Of a stretch of 64,000 nt of DNA, positions 47,368 through 55,720 are shown one piece after another. Under the pieces are notes generated by a model. The model saw nothing but the letters and a program-made list of their open reading frames with translations. It did not search any database and had not been told where the DNA came from. Source of the stretch: an uncultured Mailhella sp. Lineage in GTDB: Bacteria; Desulfobacterota; Desulfovibrionia; Desulfovibrionales; Desulfovibrionaceae. The position numbers and the translations under genes were made by a program. The stretch is taken from contig NZ_CALUYL010000006.1 in assembly GCF_944324995.1 (NCBI RefSeq), positions 38,504-102,503 of the forward strand. The letters run 5' to 3'. Within the stretch, counting starts at the first letter, position 1. Every line of letters begins with the position of its first letter.

Positions 47368-48537
47368 TCAGAGGTTCAGCGCCTTTTCCACAATGTCCAT
47401 GTCCTTGTCGCCGCGGCCGGAAAGGTTCACCAGCACGCGGCTGCCGGGAGCGAATTCCCCGGCGTGCGCCAGAACGTAGGCCAGCGCATGGGAGGATTCC
47501 AGCGCGGGCAGAATGCCTTCCACGCGGCAGAGCTCCTGGAAGGCCGAAAGCGCTTCGTGATCGTAGGCCACGCCGTACTTCACGCGGCCCACGGCCGCAA
47601 GATGGGCGTGTTCCGGGCCCACGCCGGGGTAGTCCAGTCCCGCGGAAATGGAGCCGGAAGGCAGAATCTGCCCCTCGTCGTCCTGAAGCAGCATGGTGTA
47701 CTCGCCGTGCAGCACGCCGGGGCGTCCGAGATTGATGGCCGCCGAATGCATGCAGCCGGGCTCGCCCGTGCCGCCCGCCTCCACGCCGATGATCTTCACC
47801 GACTCGTCGGGCACGAAGGCCGTGAACATGCCGATGGCGTTGGAGCCGCCGCCCACGGCCGCCACCACGTAGTCGGGAAGGCTGCCCGTGCGCTCCAGCA
47901 TCTGCGCGCGGGCCTCGCGGCCGATGACGCTCTGAAATTCCCGCACGAGATCCGGGAACGGATACGGCCCGGCCGCCGTGCCGAAGCAGTAATGCGTGGT
48001 TTCCTGAAGGGAAATCCATGCCCGGAGCGCCGCGTTGATGGCGTCCTTGAGCGTGCGGGAGCCGCTCTCCACGGCCACCACGTCCGCGCCGAGCAGACGC
48101 ATGCGCCGCACGTTGGCGGACTGCCGCTCCGCGTCTTCCGCGCCCATGTACACCGTGCATTTCATGCCGAGGCGCGCCGCCGCGGCCGCCGTGGCCACGC
48201 CGTGCTGACCGGCGCCGGTTTCCGCAATGAGCGAGGTCTTGCCCATGTGTTTGGCCAGAAGCGCCTGCCCCAGCGTGTTGTTGATCTTGTGCGCGCCGGT
48301 GTGCAGCAGATCCTCGCGCTTGAGCCACACCTCGAAGCCCAGCTTTGCCGAAAGCCCGGGGCAGAAGGTGAGCGGAGTCGCGCGCCCGGCGTAGTTCTTC
48401 AACAGATCGTCAAGCTCGTTCCGAAACGCTTCGGAAGGCAGAATGTCCTTCATGGCCTCCTCAAGTTCCATGAGGGGCGGCATGAGCAGCTCGGGCACGA
48501 AACGCCCGCCGAAATCGCCGAAATATCCTTTTTTCAT
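47368..48537 (-). CDS. trpB: Tryptophan synthase beta chain
   Basis: TrpB is the pyridoxal-phosphate enzyme that joins indole and serine. The 389-residue protein has the PLP lysine in [13 protein letters not shown], the Gly-rich phosphate loop [14 protein letters not shown] and the catalytic Glu in [13 protein letters not shown]. The start overlaps the trpF stop by ATGA. Confidence 0.97.
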   Translation of the reverse strand: MKKGYFGDFGGRFVPELLMPPLMELEEAMKDILPSEAFRNELDDLLKNYAGRATPLTFCPGLSAKLGFEVWLKREDLLHTGAHKINNTLGQALLAKHMGKTSLIAETGAGQHGVATAAAAARLGMKCTVYMGAEDAERQSANVRRMRLLGADVVAVESGSRTLKDAINAALRAWISLQETTHYCFGTAAGPYPFPDLVREFQSVIGREARAQMLERTGSLPDYVVAAVGGGSNAIGMFTAFVPDESVKIIGVEAGGTGEPGCMHSAAINLGRPGVLHGEYTMLLQDDEGQILPSGSISAGLDYPGVGPEHAHLAAVGRVKYGVAYDHEALSAFQELCRVEGILPALESSHALAYVLAHAGEFAPGSRVLVNLSGRGDKDMDIVEKALNL

Positions 48538-49178
48538 AGCCTGTCACCTTTTCTGCTGTCTGCCGCGCCACTTGCGCATTCGCGAACCGCCGCCACGGCC
48601 TTTTCCATGAGTTCCCCGCTCTTTCTGCCCGGGGAGGATTCCAGTTTGGAATTGAAGTCGAGCCCGTCCGGAGAACAGGCCGAAAGCGCCCTTGCCACGT
48701 TGTCCGGCCCGAGTCCGCCGGAAAGAAACCACGGATGCGGAAACGAAAGATCGGCAAGACTCTGCCAGTCGAGCTCCCGGCCGCTGCCCATGCCCGCGTC
48801 GAGCAGGTACATGCCGCAGGTGTCGGCAAAGGCGTCGATGCCCTGCTGAAGCGCCTGCGCGGACGAATATTTCCCCGGCCAGAGCACGCGGATCACTTTT
48901 TCTGCCGGAAAACGCGCGGCAAACGCCGCACTCTGACCGCCGTGAAGCTGCACGAAATCCAGCCCGGCTTCGCTTGCGATGCGCTCTGTTTCCTCCGCGC
49001 TCTGACGAACGAACACGCCCACGCGCTTCATGCCGTGCGTGTCCAGAGACGCAACCAGCCTCGGCGACACGTTGCGCGGGCTCGGTTCGTAAAACACGAA
49101 TCCGCAGAACTCCACGCCGAGCGCGGCCGCCTCGTCGATGAGACGCTGCTCGCTCATGCCGCAGATTTTAATCCGCAT
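48534..49178 (-). CDS. trpF: Phosphoribosylanthranilate isomerase
   Basis: TrpF isomerises phosphoribosylanthranilate to CdRP. The 214-residue TIM barrel opens with [11 protein letters not shown], carrying the catalytic Cys, has VQLHGGQ in the middle, the catalytic Asp in [10 protein letters not shown], and ends with [14 protein letters not shown] and [15 protein letters not shown], the usual phosphate and product loops. It starts within the last 11 bases of trpC and overlaps trpB. Confidence 0.95.
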   Translation of the reverse strand: MRIKICGMSEQRLIDEAAALGVEFCGFVFYEPSPRNVSPRLVASLDTHGMKRVGVFVRQSAEETERIASEAGLDFVQLHGGQSAAFAARFPAEKVIRVLWPGKYSSAQALQQGIDAFADTCGMYLLDAGMGSGRELDWQSLADLSFPHPWFLSGGLGPDNVARALSACSPDGLDFNSKLESSPGRKSGELMEKAVAAVRECASGAADSRKGDRL

Positions 49179-49983
49179 ACTCCGCCTCCCCGCCAAGAAG
49201 CGCGCGCAGCGCCTCCCCCGGACGACCGTGTTCCATGAGCGCGGAGCCCACGAGCGCGGCCCGGAATCCGGCCTTTGCGGCCTCTTCCAGATCGGAGCGG
49301 CAGCTCATGCCGCTTGCCGCAATCCAGAGTTCCCCCTCCTGCGGAGGGCACGCCTCAGCCAGCGCAAGACAGGCCCTTCTGTCCACCTTGAGTGAAGCAA
49401 GATCACGCGCGTTCACCTGAATGATGCCCGCCCCGCTCTCGCGGGCCAGCGCCACGTCGCGCGCGTCGAACACCTCGACCACCGCCTCCATGCCGCCCGC
49501 CTCGGCCTGCTCGCGCAGCTCGCGAAGAAGACAGGCGTCCGGCGTGAGGCGAACGATGAGCAGCAGCGCCGACGCCGGCGTGGAAAGCGCCGCCGCCACC
49601 TGCAGCGGATGAAAGATGAAGTCCTTGCGCAGCATGGGAACCGCCGCGCCTTCCCGCTGCATGGCCGAGGCCATGCGGAAAAGGTACGACAGCGAGCCGT
49701 GAAAATACCGCTCCTCGGTGAGCACGGAAATCGCGCCCGCCCCGGCCTTCGCGTACTGCAGGGCCACGTCTTCGGGCTCCAGCGTTTCGCAGATCACGCC
49801 GCGCGAGGGAGAGGCCCGCTTGTACTCCGCCACCACGGGAAGAGGCCCGGCCCCTCCGCTTTCAAGCGCCCCGCGAAACGACGGTCTGCCGCCCTTCCAC
49901 GGATGCAGATTGTCCGCGCCGAGGCGCTCAAGCTCGGCTATCTCCGCCCGCTTGGCCTCCACAAAACGTTCCAGTCCCGTCAT
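49168..49983 (-). CDS. trpC: Indole-3-glycerol-phosphate synthase
   Basis: TrpC closes the indole ring from CdRP. The 271-residue barrel has VVAEYKRASPSRG with a catalytic Lys, ISVLTEERYFHGS, MLRKDFIFHPLQV with a second Lys, IIQVNARDLASLKVD and the phosphate region ASGMS with AALVGSALMEH. It is separate from trpF here, unlike the enteric TrpCF fusion. The start overlaps the trpGD stop by ATGA. Confidence 0.95.
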   Translation of the reverse strand: MTGLERFVEAKRAEIAELERLGADNLHPWKGGRPSFRGALESGGAGPLPVVAEYKRASPSRGVICETLEPEDVALQYAKAGAGAISVLTEERYFHGSLSYLFRMASAMQREGAAVPMLRKDFIFHPLQVAAALSTPASALLLIVRLTPDACLLRELREQAEAGGMEAVVEVFDARDVALARESGAGIIQVNARDLASLKVDRRACLALAEACPPQEGELWIAASGMSCRSDLEEAAKAGFRAALVGSALMEHGRPGEALRALLGGEAEYAD

Positions 49984-51566
49984 GCCAGCACCCTCATGCC
50001 CGCGCCTTCGGCCACGCCCTTGCGGGCCAGCTCCACGCACTCTTCCATGCTCTTGTCGTCTTCCAGCATGTAGATGGCAAACGCCGCGTTCACCGTCATC
50101 ATGTCGCGCATGGCCCGGGGGCCGCGTCCGGCCAGAAGTTCCTTCAGCACCGCCGCGGCTTCCTCCTTGTTCTTCACTTCCACGTCCTCGGGCTCGCAGG
50201 GCTCGAAGCCGTAGAGCGCAGGATCAAACACCACTTCGTCCATCTTGCCGTCGGTAATGAGAACGACGCGCGTTTTGCCCATGGTGGTCAATTCGTCGTA
50301 GCCGCCCGCGCCGTTGAATACCGCCACTTTGTGGAAGGGACGCTTCTGCAGCGTGGCCGCAATGAGATCCACCTGATTCGGATCGCCCACGCCCATCATG
50401 AGATAGTCGGGGCAGGCCGGATTCAGCATGGGGCCCAGCATGTTGAACATGGTGCGCATGCCGAGCTGCTTGCGCACCGGCCCCACGTTGGCGAAGGCCG
50501 GGTGGAAGTACGGCGCAAACTGGAAGGCGAAATTGCGTTCCTTCAGCATTTCCACGATGGCTTCGGGATCCTTTTCCAGCGGAATGCCGAGGCCTTCCAG
50601 CGCGTCCGCCGCGCCGGAGGTGGAAGACACGGCGCGGTTGCCGTGCTTGAGCATGCGGTAGCCCATGCCCGCCAGCGTGAGCGACGTGGCCGTGGAACAG
50701 TTGAACGAACGCTTGCCGTCGCCGCCCGTGCCCACGATGTCGATGCACTTTTCAGGAATGCCCGTCACCTTCACGGCGCGCGCCAGCATGATGCGGATGG
50801 CCGCGGCCAGTTCGGCGGGCTTTTCGCCCTTCATGCGCAGGCCCATGAGCAGGGCTCCGGCCTGGGCGGGCGTCATGGTGCCGTCGAGCATGGAGCCGAA
50901 GGCCACGTCGCATTCCTCGTCGGTCATGTCCCTGCCGCGGGACACGGATTCCAGAATGGAACTGATGGTGGGCGCGGCGTGAACCGTGGGCAGCAGGCTG
51001 CCCGGGAAGTTTTCCAGAAGACGCAGACCGTCGGGCGTGAGGATGGATTCGGGATGATACTGCACGCCCACCCACGGACGATCCTTGAAGCGCATGGACA
51101 TCACTTCGCCCTGCGGCCCGCGCGCGGACACCGAAAGCAGATCGTTGGGATGCTCGTCGTCCACGCGAACCACCAGGGAATGGTAGCGGCCCACCACCAT
51201 GGGATTGGGCATGCCGCGATACAGCCCCTTGCCGTCGTGCACGATTTCCGAAGTTCTGCCGTGCATGACCACGGGGCCGGGCACGACGTCCGCCCCGGCG
51301 TAGAGGCCGAGAATCTGATGCCCGAGGCACACGCCGAGCACCGGAATGCGCGGACTGAGCTGCTTCAGAAAGTCGAGGCAGTATCCGGCCTGCGACGGAT
51401 GCCCCGGCCCGGGGGAAATGCACACCATGCGCAGCGAAGGATCGTTGGCCATGGCCACCAGACCGGGATCGTCGTTCTTGACCACGCGGGGGCGGTGCCC
51501 CAGACGGCAGAAGGCCTGAACAAGATTGTAGGTAAAGGAATCGTAGTTATCGATGAGCAGGAACAT
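49980..51566 (-). CDS. trpGD: Fused anthranilate synthase glutaminase / anthranilate phosphoribosyltransferase
   Basis: The 528-residue protein joins TrpG (residues 1-195) and TrpD (about 205-528). TrpG has the glutaminase triad C80 in GVCLGHQ, with H171 and E173 in YHPES, and supplies ammonia to TrpE. TrpD has IVGTGGDGKRSFNCSTATSL and HGNRAVSSTSGAADALE at the phosphoribosyl site. Such fusions are common in enterics and in some other lineages. It starts within the last 20 bases of trpE. Confidence 0.95.
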   Translation of the reverse strand: MFLLIDNYDSFTYNLVQAFCRLGHRPRVVKNDDPGLVAMANDPSLRMVCISPGPGHPSQAGYCLDFLKQLSPRIPVLGVCLGHQILGLYAGADVVPGPVVMHGRTSEIVHDGKGLYRGMPNPMVVGRYHSLVVRVDDEHPNDLLSVSARGPQGEVMSMRFKDRPWVGVQYHPESILTPDGLRLLENFPGSLLPTVHAAPTISSILESVSRGRDMTDEECDVAFGSMLDGTMTPAQAGALLMGLRMKGEKPAELAAAIRIMLARAVKVTGIPEKCIDIVGTGGDGKRSFNCSTATSLTLAGMGYRMLKHGNRAVSSTSGAADALEGLGIPLEKDPEAIVEMLKERNFAFQFAPYFHPAFANVGPVRKQLGMRTMFNMLGPMLNPACPDYLMMGVGDPNQVDLIAATLQKRPFHKVAVFNGAGGYDELTTMGKTRVVLITDGKMDEVVFDPALYGFEPCEPEDVEVKNKEEAAAVLKELLAGRGPRAMRDMMTVNAAFAIYMLEDDKSMEECVELARKGVAEGAGMRVLA

Positions 51567-52977
51567 GGAACTCTCCCGTGGTGAAACAGGCCTGACGCAT
51601 GATGGCCGATTTGTTGCAAACCTCCTTCCATTCCAGGGCCGGCACGGAATCGTGAACGATGCCGGCTCCGGCCTGCCAGTACAGGCGCTGATCGCGCACC
51701 CACATGCTGCGGATGGTGATGCCCGTATCGAGGTTCACGCCGTCTCTGTCCAGACCGAGCCAGCCGATGCAGCCTGCGTAGGGTCCGCGCGGGCAGGGTT
51801 CGGTTTCGGCAATGATTTCCATGGCGCGTATCTTGGGCGCGCCGCTCACCGTGCCCGCCGGGAACGTGGCGGCAAGGACGTCCACGGCGTCGAGGCCGTC
51901 CTCAAGTTCCGCGGTGACGCGGCTCGTGAGATGCATGACGTGGGAAAAACGTTCCACCATCATGAGCTTCTCCACTTCCACGGAGCCGGGGCGCGCGAGC
52001 CTGCCGAGATCGTTGCGGCCGAGATCCACGAGCATCATGTGCTCGGCGCGCTCCTTGGGATCGGCGATGAGCTCCTCGGCCAGGGCCTCGTCTTCGGCCA
52101 CGGTCGCGCCGCGGCGTCTGGTTCCGGCAATGGGCGCGGAAAGCAGTCTGCCGTTCTCGCAGCGCACCATGACTTCCGGCGAAGAGCCGAACAGCGTGAT
52201 GCCCGGCAGACGCATGAAGAACATGTACGGCGACGCGTTTTCACTGCGCATGCGGCGGTACAGGGTGAAGGGATCGCCGTCGAACGGCATGCTGAATCGC
52301 ACCGAAGGCACCACCTGAATGGCTTCGCCCATGCGCAGCATTTCCCGTATGCGTTCCACGGCCGCCTGGAATCCGGCCTCGCCGGGTTCGGCCAGCACGT
52401 CGGCCCTGTCCGCATGCGTCGAATCCTGACGGGAAAACGATCCGCTGCGGCCCAGATCCCTGTGTTCGCCGAGGCTCACCTGCGCCAGTCGATTGTACAT
52501 GTGATCGAAAAGCAGCAGAGTTCCGGGCAGACAGAGCACGCACTCCGCATCTTCCGGCTTCATGACGGGGGCGAGCTTCGGATGAAAGAGCGACGCCATG
52601 CCGTAGCCCAGATAGCCGCACAAAGAGCGCGTGATGGGCGGCAGATCCGCGGCCTGCGGGTCGGGCAGAATTTCCAGCGAACGCATGACCGAGCGAAGCC
52701 CTTCCACGAAGTTCATGCCGTTGAAGGCGGCAAGACGCGCAAGGCGTTCGTCTTCCGTGCGGCATTCAAGCTTTCCTTCGCGGCAAATGAGGTACAGGGC
52801 CATGTCGCAGGCAAGCACGCTGTAGCGACCCCATCGCCCGTCCACTTCCGCGCTTTCCAGAAGAATGCCGTCCCTGTCCCGGGCCATGTCCAGGAAAAGA
52901 CTGATGGGCGTGTCCATGTCCGCCGGGAGCCAGCGGACGCTCTGACGCACTCGAATGGGCGATGTCTTGGTTGTCAT
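51547..52977 (-). CDS. trpE: Anthranilate synthase component I
   Basis: TrpE converts chorismate to anthranilate using ammonia from TrpG. The 476-residue protein has the tryptophan feedback motif L39-L40-E41-S42 near the N-terminus, and the chorismate-site segments PIAGTRRRG, DLGRNDLGRLARPG, THE-like HLTSRVTAEL, FPAGTVSGAPKIRAM and GCIGWLGLDRDG. It is the first structural gene of the trp operon and follows the attenuator by about 27 bases. Confidence 0.96.
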   Translation of the reverse strand: MTTKTSPIRVRQSVRWLPADMDTPISLFLDMARDRDGILLESAEVDGRWGRYSVLACDMALYLICREGKLECRTEDERLARLAAFNGMNFVEGLRSVMRSLEILPDPQAADLPPITRSLCGYLGYGMASLFHPKLAPVMKPEDAECVLCLPGTLLLFDHMYNRLAQVSLGEHRDLGRSGSFSRQDSTHADRADVLAEPGEAGFQAAVERIREMLRMGEAIQVVPSVRFSMPFDGDPFTLYRRMRSENASPYMFFMRLPGITLFGSSPEVMVRCENGRLLSAPIAGTRRRGATVAEDEALAEELIADPKERAEHMMLVDLGRNDLGRLARPGSVEVEKLMMVERFSHVMHLTSRVTAELEDGLDAVDVLAATFPAGTVSGAPKIRAMEIIAETEPCPRGPYAGCIGWLGLDRDGVNLDTGITIRSMWVRDQRLYWQAGAGIVHDSVPALEWKEVCNKSAIMRQACFTTGEFHVPAHR

Positions 52978-53007
52978 GTCGATAATCCTCAGTGTGAGTT
53001 AATAAAA

Positions 53008-53039
53008 AAATGCCGCTCCCCGGAGAGGGAACGGCATTT
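53008..53039 (-). terminator. trp attenuator terminator
   Basis: AATGCCG (009-015) pairs with CGGCATT (032-038), extended by an inner TCCC/GGGA stem. On the minus strand it is followed by a run of T (from A53010-53004). It lies between the leader peptide and trpE, as in transcription attenuation. Confidence 0.9.
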
Positions 53040-53064
53040 ATTGCTTCCGAATCTGCACCATTAC

Positions 53065-53154
53065 TCAGACGTCAAGACCGCATCCTCTCCCTGAAGAAAA
53101 GATACGCCACCACCACTGACCGGCGAAGGACATGGTGAAAACGGCTGCGGACAT
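53065..53154 (-). CDS. trpL: trp leader peptide with three adjacent Trp codons
   Basis: The 29-residue leader starts at ATG 53154 with AGGAG upstream and has Trp codons at 53115-53107 in the run QWWWR. It ends at TGA 53067-53065, 26 bases before the terminator hairpin. When charged tRNA-Trp is scarce the ribosome would stall at the Trp codons, preventing the terminator and allowing trpE to be transcribed. The layout matches TrpL of Proteobacteria, so the call is strong although the peptide is too short for homology. Confidence 0.92.
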   Translation of the reverse strand: MSAAVFTMSFAGQWWWRIFSSGRGCGLDV

Positions 53155-53190
53155 GGAAGACTCCTGAACGTGAATGGTGAACTTTCCTTC

Positions 53191-53219
53191 TGTGTATGCA
53201 AGAGCGCTCCGTTTGTCAA
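53191..53219 (-). promoter_or_regulatory. Predicted trp promoter
   Basis: On the minus strand TTGACA (53219-53214) and TACACA (53196-53191) are 17 bases apart, about 37 bases before the leader start. The -10 match is weak (3/6); the -35 is perfect. Confidence 0.5.
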
Positions 53220-53551
53220 CGGCGTCGGAAAAATTTTTTCCGGAAAGGATGCGTCTGCCGCAACTTTCCGGATCATGAAGGCCGACGGCTCAGGTATAAA
53301 ACAATTTTGCATCAGCCGTGTCATCTTTTTTCTGTATGAGTCATGATAGTGCACGGCATGACCGGAAAAAGCGCATTCATATACAAAAAAGTATCGACGT
53401 CTGTGCAAAATATCATGCAGATTTTTTCGTTCCGGGCAAAAATCGAGGCGCAGCGCGGTCTTGCGGAAAGCAAGTCCGCCTCCGCAGACGCCCATGACGC
53501 AACATTCGATCATTAATTATGAACGACGAGACAAAAAGATTGCTTCCCCGC

Positions 53552-53581
53552 TTGACAGCGATTCCAGACCGGAGCTATGAG
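53552..53581 (+). promoter_or_regulatory. Predicted promoter of aromatic operon (first aldolase)
   Basis: TTGACA (552-557) and TATGAG (576-581) are separated by 18 bases, about 23 bases before the leader peptide start. Confidence 0.6.
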
Positions 53582-53603
53582 AGAAAAAAAAGGTTGGCAC
53601 ATC

Positions 53604-53702
53604 ATGTTCAGCGCGTTCCGCTTCGGCTATTTTACCTACGCCAGCAGCTTCGGTTGCTGGTGCTATGCGTATTATTTCCGGCCAAGCGGCGAGCTGTGCT
53701 GA
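53604..53702 (+). CDS. Aromatic-rich leader peptide 1
   Basis: This 32-residue ORF begins MFSAFRFGYFTYASSFGCW and continues CYAYYF. Of its first 25 residues, eleven are Phe or Tyr and one is Trp. It starts at ATG 53604 with an AAGG-type site and ends at TGA 53700-53702, 23 bases before a terminator hairpin and about 96 bases before the first aldolase gene. Codon content and position are those of a PheL-type attenuator leader responding to Phe and Tyr supply. It is too short for homology, so the call rests on composition and layout. Confidence 0.75.
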   Translation: MFSAFRFGYFTYASSFGCWCYAYYFRPSGELC

Positions 53703-53725
53703 TCTCTTCCGTCACACAGGAATAT

Positions 53726-53762
53726 AAAGCCGCAGGCATAATCAAAAGCCGGCGGCTTTTTT
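53726..53762 (+). terminator. Attenuator terminator before the first aldolase
   Basis: AAAGCCGC (726-733) pairs with GCGGCTTT (752-759), followed by TTTTTT ending at 53762, in the gap between leader peptide 1 and the aldolase gene. Confidence 0.8.
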
Positions 53763-53798
53763 CGTAACCGCCGGAATGCCTGCAAAGAGGTACCTCTC

Positions 53799-54596
53799 AT
53801 GGAAGTCGGCTCTCTCAGAAGATTCAATCGCATCATCAATCCCAAAACCGGCCGCGCCATCATCGTTCCCATGGATCACGGCATGTCCGACGGCGCGCCC
53901 CGCGGTCTGCGCGACATGGCAAAAGCCATTCACGACATGGACGAAGGCATGGCCGACGCCGTGCTTCTGCACAAAGGCCTCATCCACAAGGCCGACTACG
54001 AATCCCACATGCGCCTCGGCTTCATCATGCACATTTCGGCGTCCACCAGCCTTTCGCGCCGCCCCAACAAGAAGATGCTCGTGGGCGACGTGGAAGAGGC
54101 CGTGCGTCTCGGCGCGGACGCGGTGTCCATCCACATCAACCTCGGCGACGACGACGAAAGCCTCATGATGGCCGACGCCGGCAAGATCGCCAAGGAATGC
54201 AGCCTGTGGGGCATGCCTCTGCTCATGATGGTGTACGCGCGCGGTCACGACGTGGACAGCTATGATCCGCACAACATCGCCCACTGCGCCCGCGTGGGTG
54301 CGGAACTCGGCGCCGACATCGTGAAGGTGCCCTACACCGGCGATCCCGAAACCTTCGCCGACGTGGTGGAAGACTGCGGCGTGCCCGTGCTCATTGCGGG
54401 CGGCCCCAAGCTCGATTCCACGCGCAAGCTGCTGGAAATGGTGTACGGCTCGCTGCAGGCGGGCGGTTCCGGCCTTTCCGTGGGCCGCAACGTGTTCGAG
54501 CATCCGCGCCGCGTGGAACTGCTCAAGGCCCTGCGCGCCATGGTTCACGGCAACGCCACCGTGGACGAGGCCCTGGAAATGATGGGTGAAAAATAA
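53799..54596 (+). CDS. Class I aldolase, ADH-synthase (AroA')-type, copy 1
   Basis: This 265-residue enzyme belongs to the FbaB/DeoC-like family that includes archaeal 2-amino-3,7-dideoxy-D-threo-hept-6-ulosonate synthase, the first step of the alternative shikimate entry. Active-site residues can be placed: D26 in PMDHG, Y146 and the Schiff-base Lys K176 in DIVKVPYTG. A second aldolase (copy 2) lies 302 bases downstream and 3-dehydroquinate synthase II comes after that, which supports this role over fructose-bisphosphate aldolase. AAAGAGG precedes the start. It is expressed behind leader 1 and its terminator. Confidence 0.85.
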   Translation: MEVGSLRRFNRIINPKTGRAIIVPMDHGMSDGAPRGLRDMAKAIHDMDEGMADAVLLHKGLIHKADYESHMRLGFIMHISASTSLSRRPNKKMLVGDVEEAVRLGADAVSIHINLGDDDESLMMADAGKIAKECSLWGMPLLMMVYARGHDVDSYDPHNIAHCARVGAELGADIVKVPYTGDPETFADVVEDCGVPVLIAGGPKLDSTRKLLEMVYGSLQAGGSGLSVGRNVFEHPRRVELLKALRAMVHGNATVDEALEMMGEK

Positions 54597-54615
54597 GACG
54601 AAAAAGTTTTCGTCT
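54596..54615 (+). terminator. Hairpin after first aldolase
   Basis: AGACGAA pairs with TTCGTCT around a 6-base loop, directly at the stop codon, but no T-tract follows. It may be a weak terminator or RNA end-stabiliser. Confidence 0.35.
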
Positions 54616-54630
54616 CCCGCCATTTTCCTG

Positions 54631-54659
54631 TTGACAGATTTCTTTCTCTGGGATTAGTA
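54631..54659 (+). promoter_or_regulatory. Predicted internal promoter before the second aldolase
   Basis: TTGACA (631-636) and TTAGTA (654-659) are separated by 17 bases. It lies 30 bases before leader peptide 2 and would give the second aldolase and the downstream genes their own transcript. Confidence 0.65.
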
Positions 54660-54688
54660 AATTCTTAAACTTTCAATGGTTGTTTGTC

Positions 54689-54790
54689 ATGCATACTCTG
54701 TATTCCGCCACCGCCCAGTTTGAAACCAACGGCTTTACCTTTGGTTTTTACTTTTATTTTACCGGGCCCTGTGGTCGGAAGAGTTGCTGA
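54689..54790 (+). CDS. Aromatic-rich leader peptide 2
   Basis: This 33-residue ORF starts at ATG 54689 and includes the run GFTFGFYFYF, with Phe or Tyr at eight of ten central positions once TF is counted. It ends at TGA 54788-54790, 21 bases before a terminator hairpin and 107 bases before the second aldolase. No strong ribosome site is seen, so a near-leaderless or weak initiation is implied. Position and codon content parallel leader 1. Confidence 0.7.
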   Translation: MHTLYSATAQFETNGFTFGFYFYFTGPCGRKSC

Positions 54791-54811
54791 CATCCTCAGT
54801 TTGCAAACTTC

Positions 54812-54845
54812 GGGCCGCAGGCGAAACAAGCCGGCGGCCCTTTTT
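54812..54845 (+). terminator. Attenuator terminator before the second aldolase
   Basis: GGGCCGC (812-818) pairs with GCGGCCC (834-840), with an inner GGC/GCC stem (820-822 with 830-832), followed by TTTTT (841-845). Confidence 0.85.
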
Positions 54846-54897
54846 GTATGCTACAGCCGCCACGCAGCCCACAACGTTCAAAAAGAAGGAACGCCCC

Positions 54898-55701
54898 ATG
54901 GAACTCGGCACCAAGAAAAGACTGACCCGCATCTTCAACCCCGACACTAAACGCACCATCATCGTGCCCATGGATCACGGCATGACCATCGGCGCGCCCG
55001 ACGGTCTGGTGGACATCCGCAAGGCCGTGGACGACATGAATGAAGGCGGCGCCAACGCCGTGCTCATGCACAAGGGTCTCATCCGCGCCTCCGGCTGCGC
55101 CGACGCCAACGCCGACCTCGGCCTCATCATGCACATCACCGCCTCCACGGAGCTCTCCCCCAACGGCAACACCAAGGTGCTCACCGGCACCGTGGAAGAA
55201 GCCATCCGCCTCGGCGCGGACGCCGTGTCCGTCCACATCAACCTCGGCGATCCCAACGAACGCGAAATGCTCAACACCGCGGGCGTCATTGCCGATCACT
55301 GCAACCGCTGGGGCGTGCCGCTGCTCATGATGCTCTACGGCCGCGGCGGTCTCATCCGCGACAGCTTCGCCACCGACGTGGTGGCCCACTGCGCCCGCGT
55401 GGGCGCGGAACTCGGCGCCGACATCGTGAAGGTCTCCTACACCGGCAGCCCCGAAACCTTCCAGCGCGTCACCGAATGCTGCTGCGCGCCCGTGGTCATT
55501 GCCGGCGGCGAACGCATCGACTCCACGCGCAAGCTGCTGCAGATGGTGTACGATTCCCTGCAGGCCGGCGGCGCGGGCGTTTCCATCGGCCGCAACGTGT
55601 TTGAACATCCCCGCCGCGTGGATCTCATGCGCGCCATGAACGCCCTCGTTCACTCGAACGCCTCCGTGGACGACGCCATGGCCATCGTGGGCGAAGACTA
55701 A
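54898..55701 (+). CDS. Class I aldolase, ADH-synthase (AroA')-type, copy 2
   Basis: This 267-residue paralogue of the preceding aldolase keeps D26 (PMDHG), Y147 and K178 (DIVKVSYTG), so it should be active. The two proteins align along their full length with clear but incomplete identity. This copy is only 19 bases before 3-dehydroquinate synthase II and heads the remaining operon, so it is the better candidate for the housekeeping ADH synthase; copy 1 may differ in feedback or substrate. AAGGA precedes the ATG. Confidence 0.85.
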   Translation: MELGTKKRLTRIFNPDTKRTIIVPMDHGMTIGAPDGLVDIRKAVDDMNEGGANAVLMHKGLIRASGCADANADLGLIMHITASTELSPNGNTKVLTGTVEEAIRLGADAVSVHINLGDPNEREMLNTAGVIADHCNRWGVPLLMMLYGRGGLIRDSFATDVVAHCARVGAELGADIVKVSYTGSPETFQRVTECCCAPVVIAGGERIDSTRKLLQMVYDSLQAGGAGVSIGRNVFEHPRRVDLMRAMNALVHSNASVDDAMAIVGED

Positions 55702-55720
55702 TTCTTTTGAAGGATAGTCC

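Larger units (their letters stand above)
53155..53603. other. Divergent control region between the trp and aromatic operons
   Basis: This is 449 bases containing the predicted trp promoter on the left and the first aromatic promoter on the right. The centre is AT-rich and without a supported ORF. Both leaders start from here in opposite directions. Confidence 0.5.

Noticed and set aside
53281..53520. Possible small ORF in the trp-aro control region
   Set aside because: Frames are AT-rich and lack ribosome sites; the region is better explained as control DNA.
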